Origin: Deuterostichococcus epilithicus
Taxonomy: Eukaryota > Chlorophyta > Trebouxiophyceae > Prasiolales > Stichococcaceae
Reading direction: 5' to 3'
Assembly (NCBI GenBank): GCA_033439295.1
Contig: JAVTLE010000013.1
Span: forward strand, 558,001-622,000
DNA: 64,000 nt
Both the position numbers and the translations under genes were made by a program. Below, one piece after another: positions 11,685 to 22,000 of the stretch. The notes under the pieces were generated by a model, which saw only the letters and a program-made list of their open reading frames with translations, ran no database searches and had not been told where the DNA came from. Each line of letters starts with the position of its first letter. The stretch's first letter is position 1.

Positions 11685-12903
11685 TGCTCTACATGGAGGC
11701 CACCCTGGGGCAGGAGAGCGGCCGGCCGTCGATGCGGCAGGACGTTACCGCCTGTGAAGTGCACGAGAAAACTGCAAGGGAGCCTCATGCATTCTCCTCC
11801 TGGAGCGCACTCCCGCACAACAGCATCCCAACTCCTGCCCTGCCCTGCTCATTGACAGGGTCGTCAGGCGAGCCAAAGACCAAGCAGCAGATCTGGGCGG
11901 AGGCATCGGAGGTGGACCTGGAGGAGATGGTGGCAGTCGGCCTGCAGGCGTCGCAGCAGTTTCAGGTGCTTGTCGTTGCAGACGATGCTCCGCCCCCTGC
12001 TTCCTTCTCCCAGTCCGGCAAAGCGTGAGGAAATGGTCGACGTCGGGCCGCAGGCATCGCACTCTGACGTTCCAGGTGTTTTTACAGGAGATAGAGAAGG
12101 TCTCATTGTCTCCTGGCTCGGCAATCGAACCCAGCAATGCGAGGGGAGCTCCTTTTGGCGGCCCATGGGCCTGCGGCTGCATGCGGTACGACGACCATGC
12201 CCAGCTGCCCGCCTCGCTCACTCACACAACAGGGGAGAAAGCGCCAAGCTGGTCACGCCTGTGTGCAGGACATGCTAGGGGAGCCGGATGGCCTGCTGGC
12301 GTCGGCAACAGAATTCCGGGATCATGGGCCTGGAAGCTGGAAGCTGGCGCTGAAGCGGCGGCGTCAGGCCGAGTTCGCCGCCGCACAGGCAGCGCAGCAG
12401 CAGCGAAACGAGCGCAAGCGCAAGCAGAAGGAGCAGGCTGCCATGCAGGAGGCGGCTGCGCAGGCTAGCACCCCCACGCCGGTCGCCGACCCCAGCCCCG
12501 CGCCCTCGCTGGGCGGCAAGGCTCTTAAAGAGCTCAATGGGGCGTCGGCGCAGCGGCAGCGGGAGGCCGACGAGGCAGAGGCAGACGCGGCGGCACAGAT
12601 AATGGCGGCGGACGCGGCGGCGGCAGATGAAGAGGCGGTGGAGGTGGGGGCGACTGCAGCAGCAGAAACGGAGGCGGCAGGGAAGCCTGCGGCAGCCAGT
12701 GTGGCGGCTGGCACCGTGGGCGAGAAGGCAGCAGGCCCCGTGCCTGCGCCAGACCGGCCCCTCCGCAAAGGGAAGGGCAAAGGGAACAGGGACGCTGCTG
12801 GGCGGGTGAACGACCTGGATGCAGCACGAGCAGCGGCGCCAGAGTACATACCTGGCGTGCCGCTGTTTGGCGCCGATCCGCGTCCCAAGCTTGGCGTGGA
12901 CTG
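11685..12903 (+). CDS. Uncharacterised Ala/Lys-rich protein, boundaries unresolved
   Basis: Coding-like exons follow the glycosyltransferase with almost no gap: 11685-11753 (LYMEATLGQESGRPSM), 11859-11965 (EPKTKQQIWAEASEVDLEEM), an exon near 12088-12185 (best frame DREGLIVSWLGNRTQQC), and 12269-12903 starting DMLGEPDGLLASATEFRDHG and ending DPRPKLGVD. The final exon has a charged helix (KRRRQAEFAAAQAAQQQRNE) and a low-complexity Ala/Glu region. Phases agree from the first to the second exon and into the last, but I could not find a junction that joins 11965 to the 12088 exon in frame. It may be a separate gene starting at the ATG at 11694, or the 3' part of the upstream gene. I do not recognise the family. 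Confidence 0.45.
11905..12090. repeat. Duplicated exon end in the following intron
   Basis: The exon end reading EEMVAVGLQAS with its donor (11914-11975) is echoed at about 12026-12080, where the same strand reads EEMVDVGPQAS. The copy lies between the exon and the next acceptor. Confidence 0.6.
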
Positions 12904-13859
12904 AGGCGCCACATCCCGTATTCACTCGTACCAAGGCGCCTCAGTTACTTGCGCTGTGTTTTGCTGAACCCCGTGGCAGCAAGGCAGACCCACGGCGATC
13001 GTAGTGATGCATGCCATTGCGTCAGCAGGCCGCACTTCTTCTGACGTTCAAACTGCAGTTGGTTTCAGTCGCTTGTCCGGTGGCGCAACCATCACCTTCT
13101 CGACAAGCGAAAGCATGCGGCACTGCTTCAACTTGGAACCACTTCTGATCATCGACTTGCAGTGTAGTGGCGTTGGCAGAATGGGGGTCAAGCACGAGCT
13201 GAGGGAGCGAGCAACACCGGAGTCCCGCCTGGGGCCTGGCAGAATCTCAACAAGGGGGATGATAAGAGCTTCAATCTGGCCTAGTTGTTTCCCCTCGATC
13301 TGGATCCGAGCCTGCAAGAGCAGAGAGCGCCAGTCCGCCAATCGCGCTGTGTTTGTAGTATCCTCAGGCCCGTAGCGACCTCCCAAACGCGGCTGAGAGT
13401 TGCCAGTGGGCCCTGAGCGATCGGCACAGGCCGCACTTTGAGCACATCCGACAGGGCAGGCCTTCGATATGGCACGGGGCCAGGCGTTCAAGTGGGTCAG
13501 GCCAGAGGTGGGCATCCATTGCAAGCTCTCGTGAAAGAAGTAGGGCCATCTTGCATTGGTGTGTGACCAGGAAACCTGCTAATACACCGCCAGTCCTCCG
13601 GTGGGTGCACACCCAGCTTTGTCGCTTGGGCCGTGGCTCAGCAGCTATGCATGCAGCAGAGCGTGATCTCTGCACTCAGGGTCCGAACGTCGTTGAGTCG
13701 CGTTCTGAGTACTGGCCCTCCTGTGTGCTAGGTTGAGATTGCTGCATCTGCGTACTGCTGCTGCTGCTGACGGACTTTGCACCTCAGAACTCTTGTGTAT
13801 CAGAAAGATCGAAGAATCAGGTCCAGGAGCTGCTCCGGTGGGAGTCTCGGCAGCTCGTA
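12904..13859. other. Intergenic, no supported gene
   Basis: Contains an open minus-strand frame at 13048-13524 of more balanced base composition, with no recognisable domain. The rest should hold the 3' UTR of the preceding gene and the promoter and 5' UTR of the MLRQ-like gene. Confidence 0.4.
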
Positions 13860-14368
13860 TGGCGCAGATATCGATGAAGCGGCGTCCCTTTGCGCGCCAG
13901 GTGTCGCCGCTGTTCGTGGCCATCGGCCTGGCGGTGGGCATCTGCGGCTACTCGGTCACGCGCAACCTGATGACCAACCCCGCAGTCTAGTGAGCGCCGC
14001 CTGTCAAGCGTTGTGGTGTATGTGCCATACGCTCCCTGTGTGCCTGTCGAATGCGCTGGCACGCGGAAGTCTTGTTGACGCATGTCAGCGCCCTTCTGCA
14101 TTGTATACGTCACTTGGCGGCTGGCAAGCATCATTTATGGCTTGTTCAGGGGCCTCGCAAAGGCCACATAATTCCAACGCCGCGGAAGACTCACTGGCAT
14201 ACTCGTTCTGAGGAGTACATCTGGAGAACATTCCGCTCGCTGCACCGCAGCGTGCGGAAGGACCGGCGCATGGACGAGGACGACCACGGCAGCGATGCCA
14301 TGAAGCGGCAGTCCAACTCCTATGGCACCGCCGGCCTGTTGCGCAACTTCGGCCATGTGCGGCTCTAA
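13860..14368 (+). CDS. MLRQ/NDUFA4-like mitochondrial subunit
   Basis: The ATG at 13860 opens an exon reading RRPFARQVSPLFVAIGLAVG and then YSVTRNLMTNPAV, close to 13987. The pattern P-L-F-V-x-I-G, a hydrophobic Gly-rich helix, then R-x-L-x-x-NP matches the single membrane helix of the NDUFA4 family ('MLRQ subunit' of complex I in plants, and a complex IV-associated subunit in animals). A second exon ending at the TAA of 14366-14368 reads EYIWRTFRSLHRSVRKDRRM and then SYGTAGLLRNFGHVRL. The junction is unresolved: a GTCTAG donor with an acceptor near 14150 or 14210 keeps frame, whereas the better GTGAGC donor does not fit. It acts in the inner mitochondrial membrane if the assignment is right. 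An alternative start is the ATG at 13875. Confidence 0.55.
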
Positions 14369-14518
14369 ACCCCTGTCAAAGACGTGCATCGTCGCTCGCA
14401 CATTCACGTGCGTGAGTCGCCGTTCTCCATGAAGCGGCATTGAGGGCCGAGCCGCTGCTCGTCAGGCTGTGGCTGTTGTTGTGATGGAGACCTTTCTCAG
14501 CTTAGCCCCAACTGTGGG

Positions 14519-14776
14519 GTGCACAGCTCGTTGGTTCATTCCGGGCTGCATGCTGTGGCACTTGACGCCACGCTTCCCACCGCCGGCCGTCAAGCAGCAG
14601 CCGAGCAACATGAAAACAATGCAATCCAGCAGCGTCTGCTGCAAGCTGACATGCGCACAGGGGTGCAGGCTTTTCCGGAGCTGACCTCAGTGCCCCCGTG
14701 GGCGCAGCTGCATGGCAAGCCGGACTCGTGGAAGAACCTGGAGCAGCGTCAGGAGCAGGCCGCGGCCAAGCTGTGA
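14519..14776 (+). CDS. Possible small exon or gene, low support
   Basis: An open frame ends with MRTGVQAFPELTSVPPWAQL and then SWKNLEQRQEQAAAKL before a TGA at 14774-14776. The wording looks protein-like (Trp, charged helix, clean end) and begins after a CAG-rich stretch that could be an acceptor. No partner exon was found and the family is not recognised. It could be the 3' exon of a short gene downstream of the MLRQ-like gene. Confidence 0.25.
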   Translation: MHSSLVHSGLHAVALDATLPTAGRQAAAEQHENNAIQQRLLQADMRTGVQAFPELTSVPPWAQLHGKPDSWKNLEQRQEQAAAKL

Positions 14777-15653
14777 AGCAGGCGATCTGTGCAGCGTGCG
14801 AGATGTGAAAGCAGCAAGCCAAGCTGGGAATACGCCGGGAAGTTCAACAGAACAGCGGCGCAGCCGCAGTTTGCGCCGGCAGAGCGGGCCGGGCCATGGC
14901 CGGGCCGCAGGGCCGGGGCTGGAGAGCCCGTGCTAGGAAAACCCTGGATGATGGTACCAAGCAGGACGGCGATGGCAGCGGTGCTGGTGCCGCCGACAGT
15001 GCTGATGCCGCCGGTTGGCCAATTCAACAAGGTGTTAGTCTACCTGGCCCGCTGCCCTCATGCTGCAAGTCGAGGCAGGCAGGCGGAGGCGCCTCACGCG
15101 GTAGGAGGGCGGCAGGGCGGGGCATGCAGCCCCTGGTCACGCCTCAAGCGGTGTCAACGAGCTTCTTTTGGGCATGTGCAGTGTCGTAAGTCGTATCACC
15201 TTGCCTCGCATGAGGCGGTTTCCGCTCTGACGATCTGATGCTATCAAGACGGTTCAAGCGCATTCTGACACGGTCATGTATGCACCAAGAAGCTTCTCTT
15301 GGCAGTCCTCCCTCCTTCCCCCAGCACAAAACTGCAGCCTACCGGCGGCAGCAGCCTGGTGTGGCACGAGTGCAATTGTACCATCCATCAAAGAGCCTGC
15401 ATTGACATCCCTAGCTACCTAGAGCATCTGCTTTCGACAGCCACGATTAGTCATATGATGTTGGTGCTCTGAGAGGACGATCAGACGACTTTCCACTGAC
15501 AAGAGACTGCATGAAATGCTGCACCCCCAAATACCGAAAGTTTACCTAGAAGGCGGCGCAAGCCATCCTGAGCTCCCTGCCCTCATAATTGCGACACCAC
15601 AATGATGACTTTTACAAATTGTTCCCGGCTGTGATAGGGTTACTTCGTATGCA
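14777..15653. other. Intergenic, no supported gene
   Basis: Neither strand shows a splice-consistent or recognisable reading frame. GC content falls after about 15200, as in other intergenic parts of the window. Confidence 0.4.
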
Positions 15654-16007
15654 TTACATGACAAGGGCGACTGACCACCGCTGACCTGACAGCGGCTTAT
15701 CAGCCTGCAGCTCTGAGGATCTGCGCCGGCGCTGCAGATGCGCGGCAAATGCTGCATGGATGCTGCATAGGTACACCTTGGGCCGGCAGCTGCGGGGTGC
15801 ATTCCTCCCGGGGCCGCCACTGCCGCCCCTTTGGTGCATGCAAGTTTCTAGCGGGGGCTGCTGCAGCATCATCCTGACCTGGAACGGGCAACAGCGAATG
15901 TCATCTCTCAGCGAGGCTGCAAGAGATTCGACGGTGTCCACATCGGTTGCCGCCATTCCAACCATTTTCTGCCCTTTGTCTTTAACAATCAGGCGCACCA
16001 TGGACAT
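15654..16007 (-). CDS. Small reading frame abutting the coiled-coil gene stop
   Basis: A 117-codon frame starts with the ATG at 16007, immediately after the TGA (16008-16010) of the coiled-coil gene on the same strand. Its first 43 residues look like a folded protein (VRLIVKDKGQKMVGMAATDV, then TVESLAASLRDDI); the remainder is Arg/Pro/Gln-rich. It may be a second cistron of a dicistronic transcript, or the first exon of a short gene using the GTCAGG donor after CCPFQ, or chance. The family is not recognised. Confidence 0.35.
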   Translation of the reverse strand: MSMVRLIVKDKGQKMVGMAATDVDTVESLAASLRDDIRCCPFQVRMMLQQPPLETCMHQRGGSGGPGRNAPRSCRPKVYLCSIHAAFAAHLQRRRRSSELQADKPLSGQRWSVALVM

Positions 16008-19000
16008 TCACGTGCTCTGCAGCCCGTTGCGCGGCGGCGCCGCAAACCCGCCGGCTGCCCCGCCAGCCGGCCCGCCGCCGCCGCTGCCGCTGCGCAGGGC
16101 GGCCTTGCGGGGCGCCTTGCGCGGGGACTCCCCCGGGCTGCCGCCGGCTGCCAGTTCGGCCACCTTTTTCTGAGCCTCCGCCAGCTCAATGCGCAGCACG
16201 GCGCGTTCCGCCGAGGCGTCGTCCAGGTCCCCCTGCTTGCGCCGGTACCGCCGCTGGTAGGACGACGCCTGCGGTTGGGTTGCATGACCGTGTTTGCGAC
16301 CGTGTTTGTGGGCTGGGGAGTTGCACGAACCAGTCTGTTGCAGCTCAACAGCGACAGCCGCAAGTGCCACGACGCAGCTCGTGGAAGCAAGCTGAGCCGC
16401 AGCGCTCGGCTGGCGCTCTGCAGCCCCCCACGCACAGCAACCGAACCCCTCATCCGGAACTGGACAAGTCCCCCTCAAACCCTTCAGCCAGGAGCACACC
16501 CTGACTTGCGCCTCGAACAATTGGCGCTAGAGCAGCGAGCGCCCCAAAAACAGCCCCCATCTGGGGCTCCACACCACGCCCTGAGAAGATGTCACACCTT
16601 GGCCTGCGCCTCCGACAGCTGGCGCTCCAGCAGCGCGCGCTGCGCGGCGGCGGCCTCCAGCGCCGCCGCCTGCTGCCTCTCCGACGCCGACAGCGCCCCC
16701 GCCCCGGCGACGCGGCCCCTCAGCTGTTCGACCTCCCCGTCGCGCACCGCCATCCGCGCCCGCAGCGCCTGTGTCGATGAGCGCGAGTTTGAGCATTTGG
16801 TGCATTTGGTGTTGTCCAAAAGATTTGAGATTGTTGTCAGCGCACCGCCGGTTGCGCCCGCAGCGCCTGCATCGACGAGTGCAAGAATGCTAGTAAGAAC
16901 ATCAAAGCTTTGACACTTCAGTAGCTGCAAGATGCTTTGATGTTCTTACTAGCATTCCGCCATCCGCGCCCGCAGCGCCTACATCAGTAGGGTGCAAAGT
17001 TTCAGCAGCGTGATACGCGACGGAAGTTCGGGTTGCAGCCGGGACTGCGTCCCGCAGCACCGCACCCCCCTCCTCCCCCGGCCCGCGCCGCCAGCCATGC
17101 CCGCAGCGCCAGGATCAAAAGCGCTCGACTCCGTCAGCTGTCTCTCTAGCGCGTGATGCAGTTCCATCCTGGCAGGCAAACACGAAGCGGAGTGGTTTAG
17201 GTTTTCCTGATATCGCAATCGCGAGCCAATGCCCACAGTGCCTGAGGGCATGCTGCCATGAGTCGATATTCGACAGACATGCTGCGATGGGATGTCGGAA
17301 CCTTCCAAACGCCACCAGAGCCGCTTCTTCGACCTTTCGGCCGCCCCCATCCTCTGGCTCCCAATGTTGCGTCTGCCGCCCCGACTCCTCCTAGGCGCCA
17401 GGCTGGCGGCTTGAGGCCTCTGCTGGCCGTGAGGTCGCCGCACGGTGCCCGCTCCATCTGTGCACCCACCGGCTTCCGCCAGGCGTGCCACAGCAGCCAG
17501 TACCACAACAGTGCTTGCACAGCAGCACAGTGCGAGCTGCAGGTTTGGGTAAGCCCAACCTGCAGCTCGGCGGGCATCTTCTGCAGGTGCGCGAGTGCGG
17601 TGGCGCGCTGTGCCAGTGCCGCCTGCTGCGCCGCCAGACCCGCCGCCGTCGCGCGTGCCGCTTCAGCCTCCCCCCGCAGCTGTTCCAGCTCTGCCACCTG
17701 AGCAGGAGGCGCCACGTTTTGGACGCACTGGTAGCAGATTGCTGCATGATCAGCCAAGAAGACGATTGTCGCAGCATCTTTGAAAGGACATGGGCGGCGC
17801 AGGGACGGCCAGCAGGCAGTGCATGGCTCAAGCTGGCGAGTCCAGGCTCGGGGAGTCAGGACCCAGCGCCATACACGCTGCAGCGAATGCGACTTAGGCT
17901 CCCTTTATCCACCTGGGCCTGCAGCCTGTCGGCGAGCGCGGCCTTCTCCCGCAGCGCCTCCGCATCCTGCGCCGCTTCCAGAGCTGCATCCAGCTTCCAC
18001 AGGTCCGCCAGCGCCCCGTCTGCGTTCTCGCCGCTGCCGAGACGCGCCGCGAGCTCTGCTTTCAGGCGCGCCTCCAGCGTCGCGAGCTGAGCAGTGAGCA
18101 CGCCACACGATCACATGTGAACGGTTCCTGACTCGCTTCTCCACTGCAGCACTGCCTGAGATGCTGTGAACGACCGCAGCAGAAGCGGCGCTGGGCCTGA
18201 TGCTGGCTGTCATCTGCAGCATGGGAGGGGGGCGTGCTACCAAGCGGTTTTGCATTCGGTCATCGACTCTCATTCATAGCAGCCCACAGGCTGCGCAGCG
18301 CCCACAAATGCTGGAGTATCGGAAACTGGAGCGCAGACATCCAGTGCACCATCATACCAGCTGCAAGGTATTGTCACAGAAACTCTAGCGCCTCCTGAAG
18401 ACACTTCTGAGCATAGTGACAGCCGGGATTGAAAGAGGTGGCGTCACTATTGCAGTCTGTTAAGCTGCGCTTCAGCTGTCCGGTCACGGAAGCCGCCGTG
18501 TGAACGTGGCAAGACTGGTATGTGGTCCTGGTAACATCAGACACAGGGGTACATGGACCCGGCATCTCCACACAGGGTGCTTTTCTTCACACAGGGTCGC
18601 ATCCTCAACGTGTGCTCACCTGCTCCTGGCTGCGGGCAGCCGCCTGCTGACCGGCCAGCCACGCTGCCTCGATGGACGCCTCCCTTTCGGCAATCGCCGC
18701 TTCCGCCGCCAATGCGCGCTGCTTTTCTTCATTGCATGCCGCCTGCAGCCGCTCCAACCGCGCCACCGCCTCCTCCGCCAGACCTGAGGGTAGTAGACAT
18801 GCCGGCCATAAATGACACATGTATCTGATTGACATTCCAAGGCCAGATGGGATTCAGTTGGTACCCGCAGTCGGCTCGACTCCGAAATCGTTTGCATGTG
18901 CAGTCCCGGCACGGAGCCACACCCAGTGGCCTTTGCAGCTTTTCAGCGCACGAGAACCGCCCGGCAGGGAATTGCAGGCTGCCTGTCCGTGTCCTTGCCA

Positions 19001-22000
19001 AGACGCCCGCGTCCTCGGCTCCCGGGAGTCGGAAGTGTCCCGACCCTCGGGCCGGACACCCTGCGCCCCCAAACCCCCGCCAACGAATGGCACAAGCCTT
19101 CACATGAGGAGACGCCCACAAGACCGCTTCGGAAAAGGCAAAAGATAGGCAAAAGATAGGCAAAAGATAGGCAAAACAAAGTAGAATAAAGGCCAGAAAC
19201 CGCACCCTCCAGCTCGGACAAGCGGCGGATCTCGGCGTGCGCCTCCGCCAGCTCGCGGGCCAGCCGCTGGGCGCGCGCGNNNNCNNNGGCGCCCTCCGAG
19301 GCTGCCGCCTCCGCGCCGGCAAGCGCCTCCCGGGCTGTGGCCACCTCCTCCGCCAGCACCTCTACCTCCACCTGGCCAGACATGCGGATACGGTTCAGGG
19401 GTTTAGGGCGTTTCAAGCCTGCAGGCAGCACCGCACTGCCTCCGTGCTGATGAGGAGACGAGACGAGCTGTATGTGCAGGCGTTGCCTGTCGGCGCAAGG
19501 GCTCTGTGCATGAAGCAACCCCTGCTGGCTGTGCCTCGGAGGACTGAGGCAGGCGCCGCATATGTCGCGCTGTGGCGGAGTGGTGGATCACAGAGCCAGG
19601 TGGCGACAGGCCGGTCCGCTGCAGAGTCAACTCCCGACAGCGCTGCCAGGCCGTAGGCGCAGTGCTGCCCTGGCGCATGAAGCTTCGCAAAACGATGATC
19701 GTGATCAAGCACAGAACTGCAGCCTGAAACGGTATGAAATTTGCAAAAGGGCACCTTGGTGGTCTCGTGCTCCAGGCGGGCAGCGGCAACGGCGGCCCGG
19801 GCGGCGTCCAGCTGCGTCTCCAGCTGCCCCCGCGCGGCGGCAGCGGCGGCAACCTCCTCCAGCAGCCGCTGCACCTCCGCATCGTTGCCGCCTGCAGGCG
19901 GGGCATGCAATCGTAATGTAATCGCAACATTGGGCCTCGATCGCGATAGTCTGACGGCGATTGGCGCGGCACACGTGTGGCGCAGCAGACAGTCCTACCG
20001 CGAGCTCCGCCACTAAAGCAGCATGCGGTCAGGTTCAGAGGGGGTGGATCGGGGCAAGGGGTGGGTCGGGAGAGTCGAGGACGACTGCGCTTGCAACTGC
20101 CTACCATGAACTGTTCCATCGCACCGCGTGCTTGCGGCAAGCACAGAAGGACCGCAGGCACAGCACAAGGTGAGCGGTCAAATACACCGTCGACCCCTTT
20201 CCGATTGGTCGAACGGGCGGACAGGTAAAAGCATGACTCGTTATGAACGAGAAGAGAATAATTTTCCTCGAACTTCAAACACACCTGGTGCCCCCGGAAA
20301 TTTCGTCTAGAATTGCATGGTCCAATTGCAACCTCCACAGCGTCAAGCGCCCCCACTTCCGCGCAGCCAATGCTGCGGTGCCCACTGCCACCCGCAGCGG
20401 CTCTTCAGCGTTTCTGCAAAGTGCTCTGACGCTCCACTTCTGCATAGGCTTAACTGAAGAAACCTCACCCGCGGAGTCCATGGCGCCTAGCGCCTCTTCC
20501 CGCGCAGCACCGATGCTGCGGTCCATCGCGGCCCGCAGCTCCCCCAGCTCCGCCTCGGCAGCCTCTGCGCGTTCCTTCGCCGCCGTCGCGGCCGCCGCCG
20601 CCGCGCCGCGGCGCGCTCGGAGTCGGCCACTGCGGCGGCCTTGACGCCTTCGGCGGCCGCCAGCTGCGCCTCCAGCTGCGGGCGCATGGATGTCACGAGC
20701 ACGATCAGGGTCACGACTCTGTTCGGGGGCCGGCCGGACTGACGGCTTGCAGTGTTGCGGAGTTGGCAAGGCATTGAGAAGGCGCCGTGCTGCCTGGTGT
20801 CGGTGACAGCATCTTGACAGCAGCCCCTCATGCAGGAGCAGCGAACCTCACTCTGCAAGCATAAACCTGCTGCAGCCGCGGCAGTGGGTGTTCAGGAAGT
20901 GGACACTAGGCCTGCAGCCCCTCGTGGCATCGTTGTGAGTGCCAACCTTGAGTGCCAATCGAGCACAACGCGGCCGTCACAAAGCCCCCACCTCATGGAT
21001 CATGGTGGAGAAGTTGCCGCCGATGGCCTCCAGGCTCTCGTTCGCCGCATCCAGCTGAGCGCGGGTAGCGTCCCGCTCCTCGCGCGCCGCCTGCAGAGCG
21101 TCTTTCGCCGTCGCCGCATCCTCCCGCGCCGCCGCCGCGTCCGACCGCTCGGCGGCCGCGGCGACGCGCACCGCCTGGTGGAAGGCCCTCTGCGCGGCCG
21201 CGGGCGAGTTGCCGCCCTTGGCCGACGCGTTGGCGGCCTGCGCCAGCCGGACGCCAGCGTTGACAGAATCCATGACAGGATTTGTTACCTCATAACATTG
21301 ATAGACTCATGCGGTCCGACTGCTCTGGTGAAGCATAGCATCTCTCCGACTGCACAATGGCAAACAGGTGAAATCTCTTGTCTCTGCACAAGGCACAGGC
21401 CGCAGGAAGCAGCGGCTGCAGTGCGGTTCCAGAGCGGCACAGGCGGCATCCCAGGGCACTGTTCCAGACGGCAACACACCCAAAGGACTCACCTGCAGCG
21501 CAGCCATGAGCTCGCGGCGCAGGCCGGCCGCCTCAGTGCGCGAGATGGTCAGCTCGTCCCGCTCGTAGGCCAGCTCCGCCTGCAGCGCCGGCAGCTCCTG
21601 CCGGGTCTTCACCGCGTCCCGCCGCGCCTGCGCAGGGCCGCGAAGGGCAGGGCTCGGTGACGATACTGGCTGCTGCCTGGCATGCGGCTGCGTGAGAGGC
21701 GGGGGGCATGGCAGGCGGGTTGAAGAGCAGGTGAAGAACGCCCGCCGGGGGGGTGGGGGAGGGGGTTGAGNNNTGNNNCCTGCCTTTAGCTTGTCATCTG
21801 CTCCCCGCCCAATTGAGAGCGCGCTAATTGGGCGGGGAGCAGATGACCATGCCATGTCCCTTGTGCACACAGGAGGCTGCTGCCTACCTGCTCCTTCCGA
21901 GCAGCCAGTGGGAGCGTGCCAGCCGCGGGTCAGCGGTGGGCTTGAGCAGCAATGCTAGAGCACTCGAAAAGGGTCTGCCACTGCAGCTGCGCATGCGCTC

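Noticed and set aside
13048-13524. Minus-strand frame of more balanced composition
   Set aside because: Reads protein-like in parts but shows no domain, splice partner or start context; not enough to call a gene or transposon fragment.
14749-15030. Minus-strand hydrophobic frame (STAAIAVLLGTIIQGF)
   Set aside because: Resembles a membrane segment, but no start context, splice structure or family match supports it.
15230-15300. Possible tRNA, from a B-box-like GGTTCAAGC
   Set aside because: No matching A-box, acceptor stem or anticodon arm could be folded around it.
19403-20356. Minus-strand open frame of more than 300 codons
   Set aside because: It runs across the exon 19755-19891 and its flanking introns in a different frame from the coiled coil; no family resemblance.
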